From positions 1-26,937 of the forward strand of contig CABQHZ010000016.1 in NCBI GenBank assembly GCA_902464175.1: a stretch of 26,937 nt of DNA. The letters are read 5' to 3'. Source of the stretch: an uncultured Collinsella sp. Lineage in GTDB: Bacteria > Actinomycetota > Coriobacteriia > Coriobacteriales > Coriobacteriaceae. The notes under the pieces were generated by a model, which did not search any database, was not told where the DNA came from, and saw only the letters and a program-made list of their open reading frames with translations. The position numbers and the translations under genes were made by a program. The first letter of the stretch is position 1; each line of letters begins with the position of its first letter. This document shows positions 22,648 through 26,937 of the stretch, piece after piece.

Positions 22648-23568
22648 CTACTCCTCCCCCATGAGCTCGCCGGCGTTGCGGCGCAGCCACTCAAAGCACA
22701 GCGCGGTGGTCGCCTGGGCCACGTTGAGACTCTCGGTCATGCCGCGCTGGGGAAGCTTGGTCAAAAAGTCGCATTTCTCGAGCACCAGGCGCGAGATGCC
22801 GTCGCCCTCGGAGCCCATGACGAGCGCAACGCGGCCCTCGAAGGGAGCATCCCAGCAGCTGCCCTCGGCGTGCTCGGAAGCACCGCCCACCCAAAAGCCG
22901 GCGGCCTTGAGGTCGTCAAGCGCTCGGGCAATGTTGGGAACCTGCGCGATGGGCAGATGCATGACGGCGCCGGCAGAAGTCTTGTAGCTGCCAACGGTCA
23001 CACCGGCGGCGCGCTTATTGGCAATGATGACACCCGCCGCGCCCACGACCTCGGCGGAGCGCACGATCGCACCAAAGTTGCCATCGTCGGTCACATGGTC
23101 GAGCACGACGACGAGCGCCGGTCCGTCACCCGCGCGGTCGAGAATATCGGCGACATCAGCATAGGGGAAATTGCCCACCTCGAGCGCAATGCCCTGGTGA
23201 GCGCCATGGCTCGACAGCGCATCGAGCTGCGCGCGCGGCACATACTTAATGCGGACGCCCGCGGCGTTGAGGTCATCGATCAGACGAGACAGGGCGGCAT
23301 CGCGCTCCCCGCCCTCGGCGATGAGCGCGCACTTGACGGGAAAGCCGGTGCGCAGGGCCTCGGCGGCAGCACGGCGACCTTCGATAAACTCGCCCTTGGG
23401 GACCTGAACGTTGTCGCGGTTGCGATCTCGCTGCAGACGCGCAGCCTGGGCTTGGGATCGCTCGCGCTGGCTCTTGGGAGTGGCAGCGCGGTCGTTGCGG
23501 CGAATCGGACGCGAGCCAGAAGCAGCCTGTTTGCCACCACGAGGCGCACGCTTACGATTGTCGGCCAT
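22648..23568 (-). CDS. rlmB: 23S rRNA 2'-O-methyltransferase, RlmB/TrmH family
   Basis: A 306-residue SPOUT methyltransferase, probably modifying G2251 of 23S rRNA with S-adenosylmethionine. The first 50 residues are a basic, disordered tail (RKRAPRGGKQ, then RNDRAATPKSQRER). A substrate-binding domain follows (EGRRAAAEALRTGFPVKCAL). The knotted SpoU domain has motif 1 HVTDDGNFGAIVRSAE, motif 2 ALVMGSEGDGISRLV and motif 3 GMTESLNVAQATTALCFEW. The start at 23568 has AAGGAG 10 bp ahead. It is downstream of cysS but separated by 187 bp with a hairpin and a structured repeat, so it may be read partly on its own. RlmB against another TrmH-like target cannot be settled by eye. Confidence 0.9.
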   Translation of the reverse strand: MADNRKRAPRGGKQAASGSRPIRRNDRAATPKSQRERSQAQAARLQRDRNRDNVQVPKGEFIEGRRAAAEALRTGFPVKCALIAEGGERDAALSRLIDDLNAAGVRIKYVPRAQLDALSSHGAHQGIALEVGNFPYADVADILDRAGDGPALVVVLDHVTDDGNFGAIVRSAEVVGAAGVIIANKRAAGVTVGSYKTSAGAVMHLPIAQVPNIARALDDLKAAGFWVGGASEHAEGSCWDAPFEGRVALVMGSEGDGISRLVLEKCDFLTKLPQRGMTESLNVAQATTALCFEWLRRNAGELMGEE

Positions 23569-23613
23569 AGGACGGACTCCTTAAAAACATTTTTCAACCA
23601 AGACAAAAGAAGC

Positions 23614-23643
23614 GACCGCTTAAGACGAATAGCCCAAGCGGTC
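23614..23643 (-). terminator. Terminator after cysS
   Basis: Stem GACCGCTT (23614-23621) / AAGCGGTC (23636-23643) with a 14-nt loop, followed on the minus strand by CGCTTCTTTTGTC. It ends or weakens transcription between cysS and rlmB. Confidence 0.65.
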
Positions 23644-23647
23644 GGTA

Positions 23648-23749
23648 CGGGTTTTCCAAGTGTCCGAGATAGCCGTGAAAGAGGAGCGACGCGTACTTGA
23701 GTACGCGAGCGACGGTTTGAACGGCAAGGTCGGGTGCTTGGGAAACCCG
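23648..23749. repeat. Nested inverted repeat between cysS and rlmB
   Basis: The outer arms CGGGTTTTCCAAG (23648-23660) and CTTGGGAAACCCG (23737-23749) pair over 13 nt with one mismatch or G-U. Inside lie GCCGT (23672-23676) / ACGGC (23721-23725) and a tight central hairpin CGCGTACT-TG-AGTACGCG (23690-23707). The 102-nt whole folds as one long interrupted stem. Confidence 0.7.
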
Positions 23750-23755
23750 CAGGGA

Positions 23756-25222
23756 TTAGAGAGATTTGATACGGGTGCCGGCTGCAGTATCTTCAATCGT
23801 CAACCCGAGGTCCTTGAGCTGATCGCGGATGGCGTCTGCCAGATCCCAGTTCTTGGCGGCGCGGGCCTCGGCACGAGCCTCGAGAATCTTGGCAGCGGCC
23901 TCATCCACGTCGTCACCAATGTAGGCAACCAAACCGGCGGCAACGCCCAGCAGGCCCAGCGGCAGCTCGACTTTGGGCTCGGGAAGCTCAACGCCAAACG
24001 TATCGAGCAGCTCGACCAGCGTATCGGCGGCGGCAAGCGCGGCGGCCTTGTCGGCAGCGTCGCCCGCCTGCTCCAGGTACTGGTTGCACTCGGTCACAAA
24101 GCCAAAGACGGCACCCATGGCACCGGCGGTGTTAAAGTCGTCGTCCATGCACTCCTTAAAGGTGGCACGGGTCTCGGCGGCCTTGGCGGCAAACGCCTCG
24201 GATGCTGCCTCATCGGCATCGGCCGTCGCATGGTTCGCGGCCCAGCGCAGGTTCTCGACCGTACCGGCGATACGCGTGAGCGAGTTCTCGGCACCCTCCA
24301 GGCGCTCCCAAGAAAAGTCGAGCGGCGAGCGATAGCTCGTCTGCAGCATCAGCAGGCGCAGGGCGGCAGCGGAGTGCTGCTCGAGGACCTCGGCCAGCGT
24401 AAAGAAGTTTCCGAGCGACTTGGACATCTTCTCGCCGTCGACCAGCAGCATGCCCGTGTGCATCCAGGTGTTGGAGAAGCCCTGGTGCCAGGCGCAGGTG
24501 GCCTGGGCGCACTCGTTCTCGTGATGCGGGAAGGCAAGGTCGGAGCCGCCGCCGTGGATGTCGATCGGGGTGCCCAGGTAGCGATGCACCATGGCGGCGC
24601 ACTCGGTGTGCCAACCGGGACGGCCTTCGCCCCAGGGGCTCGGCCAGCTGGGTTCGCCGGGCTTAGCGGCCTTCCACAGGGCAAAGTCGAGCGGGTCGTT
24701 CTTGTCCTCGTTCTCCTCGATGCGCGCGCCAACCATAAGGTCGTCGATGTTGCGGCCCGAGACCTGACCATAGTTGGGATCGCTGCGCACGGCAAAGTAC
24801 ACATCGCCGTTATCGGCTGCGTAAGCGTGGCCCTGCTCGATAAGCGTCTTGATCATAGCGATCATGGGGCCGATCTCCTTGGTGGCGCGGGGGCGCACAT
24901 CGGGATCGAGCACGTTGGCGGCGCGCATGACGCCGATGAACTTGTCGGAGAACTCCGTCGCGACCTCGGCGGCCGTACGGCCCTGCTCGTTGGCGCGCTT
25001 GATGATCTTGTCATCGACATCGGTGAGGTTCTGGGCGAACGTGACCTCGTAGCCGCTCGCGATGAGCCAGCGACGAATCACGTCAAAGCTGATGAACGTG
25101 CGGGCATTGCCGATGTGGATGTTGTCGTAGACCGTGGGGCCGCACACGTACATGCGGACCTTGCCGGACTCGATGGGCTGGAACTCTTCCTTTTTATGGG
25201 TAGCGCTGTTGTAGATACGCAT
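23756..25222 (-). CDS. cysS: Cysteinyl-tRNA synthetase
   Basis: A 488-residue class I synthetase that charges tRNA-Cys in the cytoplasm. HIGN (36-39) is the HIGH motif, KMSKS lies at 265-269, and zinc ligands include Cys27, the Cys in HTECAAM and the His/Glu of HHENECAQ. The RxLIASGYEVTFAQNLTDVDDKI region and the DALR-type helical anticodon domain (about 330-480) follow. The start at 25222 is 3 bp past the ispF stop, so ribosomes can pass directly. The gene order ispD-ispF-cysS-rlmB is common among Gram-positives. Identification is secure. Confidence 0.97.
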   Translation of the reverse strand: MRIYNSATHKKEEFQPIESGKVRMYVCGPTVYDNIHIGNARTFISFDVIRRWLIASGYEVTFAQNLTDVDDKIIKRANEQGRTAAEVATEFSDKFIGVMRAANVLDPDVRPRATKEIGPMIAMIKTLIEQGHAYAADNGDVYFAVRSDPNYGQVSGRNIDDLMVGARIEENEDKNDPLDFALWKAAKPGEPSWPSPWGEGRPGWHTECAAMVHRYLGTPIDIHGGGSDLAFPHHENECAQATCAWHQGFSNTWMHTGMLLVDGEKMSKSLGNFFTLAEVLEQHSAAALRLLMLQTSYRSPLDFSWERLEGAENSLTRIAGTVENLRWAANHATADADEAASEAFAAKAAETRATFKECMDDDFNTAGAMGAVFGFVTECNQYLEQAGDAADKAAALAAADTLVELLDTFGVELPEPKVELPLGLLGVAAGLVAYIGDDVDEAAAKILEARAEARAAKNWDLADAIRDQLKDLGLTIEDTAAGTRIKSL

Positions 25223-25225
25223 TCG

Positions 25226-25720
25226 TTACTCCTTAACGGTTTTCTGTAGCAGGCAGACGGCCCAGGCGCCAATTCCCTCGCCTTGGCCTTCCCAACCGAG
25301 CTTTTCGGTCGTGGTGGCGGCGACGCCCACGTTTTCCACGTCGACGCCCAGGGCATGGGCAAGGTTGGCGCGCATGGCATCGCGGTGCGGAGTGATCTTG
25401 GGTTGCTGACAGGCAATGGTGCAATCGGCATCGACAAACTCAAAGCCCAGCTCGCGCGCATAGTCCATCACGCGAGCGAGCAGCACCATCGAATCGGCAC
25501 CCTCGTAGGCAGGATCGGTATCGGGGAATAGCCTGCCGATATCTCCCCCGCGGCAGGCGCCCAGAATGGCGTCGGCCAAGGCGTGCGCGAGCACATCGGC
25601 ATCCGAGTGGCCCAGCAGGCCGCGCTCGTAGGGGATGTCGACCCCGCCGATGATACATCGACGCCCCTCCACCAAACGGTGGACGTCGTAGCCATGGCCA
25701 ATGCGCAGGTTACTGAACAT
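25226..25720 (-). CDS. ispF: 2-C-methyl-D-erythritol 2,4-cyclodiphosphate synthase
   Basis: A 164-residue enzyme of the MEP isoprenoid pathway, which forms the cyclodiphosphate with loss of CMP. The zinc ligands are in GHGYDVHRL (Asp and His) and the His of LLGHSDADVLAHAL; the TTEKLGW-EGQGEGIGAWAV end matches the family. The start at 25720 (MFSNLRIGHGYDVH) is preferred; the frame extends 11 codons upstream inside ispD. It overlaps the end of ispD by 11 bp, so the two enzymes of consecutive reactions are translationally coupled, and it precedes cysS by 3 bp. Confidence 0.96.
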   Translation of the reverse strand: MFSNLRIGHGYDVHRLVEGRRCIIGGVDIPYERGLLGHSDADVLAHALADAILGACRGGDIGRLFPDTDPAYEGADSMVLLARVMDYARELGFEFVDADCTIACQQPKITPHRDAMRANLAHALGVDVENVGVAATTTEKLGWEGQGEGIGAWAVCLLQKTVKE

Positions 25721-26438
25721 GGGGAAGGTCCTCTCCCTCGGCCATGCGGCCAAGCAGAATCGCGGTTACGGGACGCAGGTCCTCGGGCACCGTCACCTTA
25801 AGGTTATCGCGCGGGCTCTGGACGCAGCGGACGCGCCCACCTATGCGCTCGACCAGTGACGAATCGTCCGTGCCGATAAAGCCCTCGGCAATCGCCGCGG
25901 CATGGGCGCGCTTCATGGCGTCGACACTAAAAATCTGCGGCGTCTGCGCGGCCCAGTACAGCTCGCGCGGCGGCGTCTCGACGATGTTGTCGCCATCGAC
26001 GATTTTGAGTGTGTCGATGGCAGGCTGGCCGCACACGACACCGTCGAGGGCACGGTCGCTCACGAGCACGTCGATAGCGTGGTCGATAGCCTCGGTCGTA
26101 ATGAGCGGACGGGCGCCATCGTGGATGGCGACATATTCGAAACCCGCCGGCACCGCGTGCACGCCGGCGCGGGTGGAATCCTGGCGGGTCTCGCCGGCAT
26201 CGGCAAAGCTGATGGGCGTGCTATACGAATACGGGCTGATGGCCAGGCGGCGCATCTCGGCACGACGCTCGGCAGGGCAAACCACGACGATGTGGCCGAC
26301 CTTATTGCTACGGTCAAATGCGCGGATGGACCAGCTCATAAGCGGACGGCCCGCTACATTGACGAGCTGCTTACCACCGGGGTTACCAAAGCGCTGGCCG
26401 CTGCCACCGGCAACGACCACGGCGCATACGGGCGCCAT
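25710..26438 (-). CDS. ispD: 2-C-methyl-D-erythritol 4-phosphate cytidylyltransferase
   Basis: A 242-residue MEP-pathway enzyme that joins MEP to CTP and releases diphosphate. The nucleotide-binding loop is VVVAGGSGQRFG followed by GKQLVNVAGRPLM; IHDGARPLIT and TPQIFSVDAMKRAH, then ERIGGRVRCV and NLKVTVPEDL are all typical. The PKQ of most IspD proteins reads GKQ here, keeping the lysine. The ATG at 26438 shares one base with the stop of the preceding disA gene (TAATG), so translation is coupled; the open frame continues upstream only as a shadow. IspD and IspF are separate proteins here, not the fused IspDF seen in some bacteria. Confidence 0.95.
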   Translation of the reverse strand: MAPVCAVVVAGGSGQRFGNPGGKQLVNVAGRPLMSWSIRAFDRSNKVGHIVVVCPAERRAEMRRLAISPYSYSTPISFADAGETRQDSTRAGVHAVPAGFEYVAIHDGARPLITTEAIDHAIDVLVSDRALDGVVCGQPAIDTLKIVDGDNIVETPPRELYWAAQTPQIFSVDAMKRAHAAAIAEGFIGTDDSSLVERIGGRVRCVQSPRDNLKVTVPEDLRPVTAILLGRMAEGEDLPHVQ

Positions 26439-26937
26439 TATGCGTTCCCCTGTTTGGTGCCCTTCATGCGGTACAGGGAGTCCGCAAGAATGGCAGGGTT
26501 GTTGACGCCAAAGTCGCCCAGGCGCTCCGGATCTTCGCTGATATCGTCCATGAGCTCCTGCAGCGATCCATACTCGTCGACGATCTTCTCGGCCACACCG
26601 TCGCGCACGACGGACACGCGCGAAAGCGTGCGCAGGCCCAGCGGTGTCATGACGGAGTCCTCGTCCAGGTCGTCGTAACTCAGAACCGCCGCCACATGCT
26701 GCGGGTCGGACAAGTCCTTGGGCGTCATACGGCTCAGGTTGGCGCGGATCTTTTCGGCATTGGCCTCGGAGGAATCGCTCGCATAGTCGCGAATCATCAG
26801 GTCGTACTCGGTATCCATGCTGGAGCCGGCGAGCTGCTCGAGCTGCATCTGCACGAGCTTGCCCTGGTTGCCCAGCTTGACAATGCAATCCTTAAGCTCG
26901 GTCTTTGCCTGCTGCATGATCTCGAAGCTCGAGAAAA
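26438..26937 (-). CDS. disA: DNA integrity scanning protein DisA, C-terminal part (cut by window edge)
   Basis: About 165 C-terminal residues of the diadenylate cyclase DisA, which makes c-di-AMP and scans DNA for damage. The visible part is the helical linker (QAKTELKDCIVKLGNQGKL, LEQLAGSSMDTEYDLMIRDY, seen as separate stretches) and the helix-hairpin-helix DNA-binding end: LGLRTLSRV, then VDEYGSLQELMDDI and PAILADSLYRMKG. The catalytic DAC domain lies beyond the right edge, so its activity cannot be checked. The frame is open to the end of the window. It is the most upstream gene of the disA-ispD-ispF-cysS operon seen here; the radA gene often found before it would lie outside. Confidence 0.9.
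   Translation of the reverse strand, partial: FSSFEIMQQAKTELKDCIVKLGNQGKLVQMQLEQLAGSSMDTEYDLMIRDYASDSSEANAEKIRANLSRMTPKDLSDPQHVAAVLSYDDLDEDSVMTPLGLRTLSRVSVVRDGVAEKIVDEYGSLQELMDDISEDPERLGDFGVNNPAILADSLYRMKGTKQGNA

Noticed and set aside
23660..25249. A 529-codon plus-strand open frame opposite cysS
   Set aside because: Antisense shadow of cysS, which has all synthetase motifs on the other strand.

Overview
The window looks like chromosomal core and near-core DNA from a high-GC Gram-positive anaerobe of the class Coriobacteriia, most likely Collinsella or a close relative. This is inferred from gene order, codon use and protein style; no search was run. Supporting traits are the fused FeoA-FeoB protein, the rpmG-tRNA-Trp-secE-nusG-rplK-rplA block, tRNA-Tyr/Thr/Met in front of tuf, and the disA-ispD-ispF-cysS-rlmB run. 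Nothing resembling a prophage, integrase, transposase or CRISPR array was seen.

Region 1 (1-4119, minus strand) holds the 5' part of an MFS transporter gene, a feoAB ferrous-iron transporter, a 106-residue unknown protein, and an alpha/beta hydrolase 47 bp upstream of it. Region 2 (4364-7097, plus) holds a stand-alone PTS EIIA(Glc) gene flanked by two identical LacI-type palindromes, then an OatA-like membrane O-acyltransferase with a C-terminal SGNH domain. Region 3 (7234-9681, plus) has asnS with a good promoter and terminator, then a WYL-type regulator. Region 4 (9841-12735, plus) is a three-gene ABC importer (lipoprotein, permease, ATPase) of the TrpXYZ-like family. Region 5 (12885-16369, plus) has an MscS channel, a cytosolic fusion of a ParB-like module to a BMP/PnrA-type binding domain, and a phosphoesterase gene overlapping it by 4 bp.

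Region 6 (16420-20968, minus) is translation and transcription machinery: tRNA-Tyr, tRNA-Thr(GGU), tRNA-Met, tuf, then rpmG, tRNA-Trp, secE, nusG, rplK and rplA. The two starting promoters share an 18-nt block around the -35 box. rplJ and rplL do not follow rplA; a terminator and convergent genes do. Region 7 (20969-21966) is mostly non-coding. It holds five copies of a GAGCGTGGA motif, three tandem hairpin units of about 80 bp, tRNA-Thr(UGU) and a partial copy of that tRNA. Region 8 (21967-26937, minus) is a close-packed operon read disA (cut by the window edge), ispD, ispF, cysS, then rlmB and a NYN-domain RNase-like gene. It links c-di-AMP synthesis, the MEP isoprenoid pathway, tRNA charging and rRNA methylation.

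The most interesting material is the covarying tandem hairpins at 21357-21576, the ParB-like/BMP fusion at 13746-15662, and a dispersed hairpin family that ends three genes in the window. The rest is well-recognised housekeeping.
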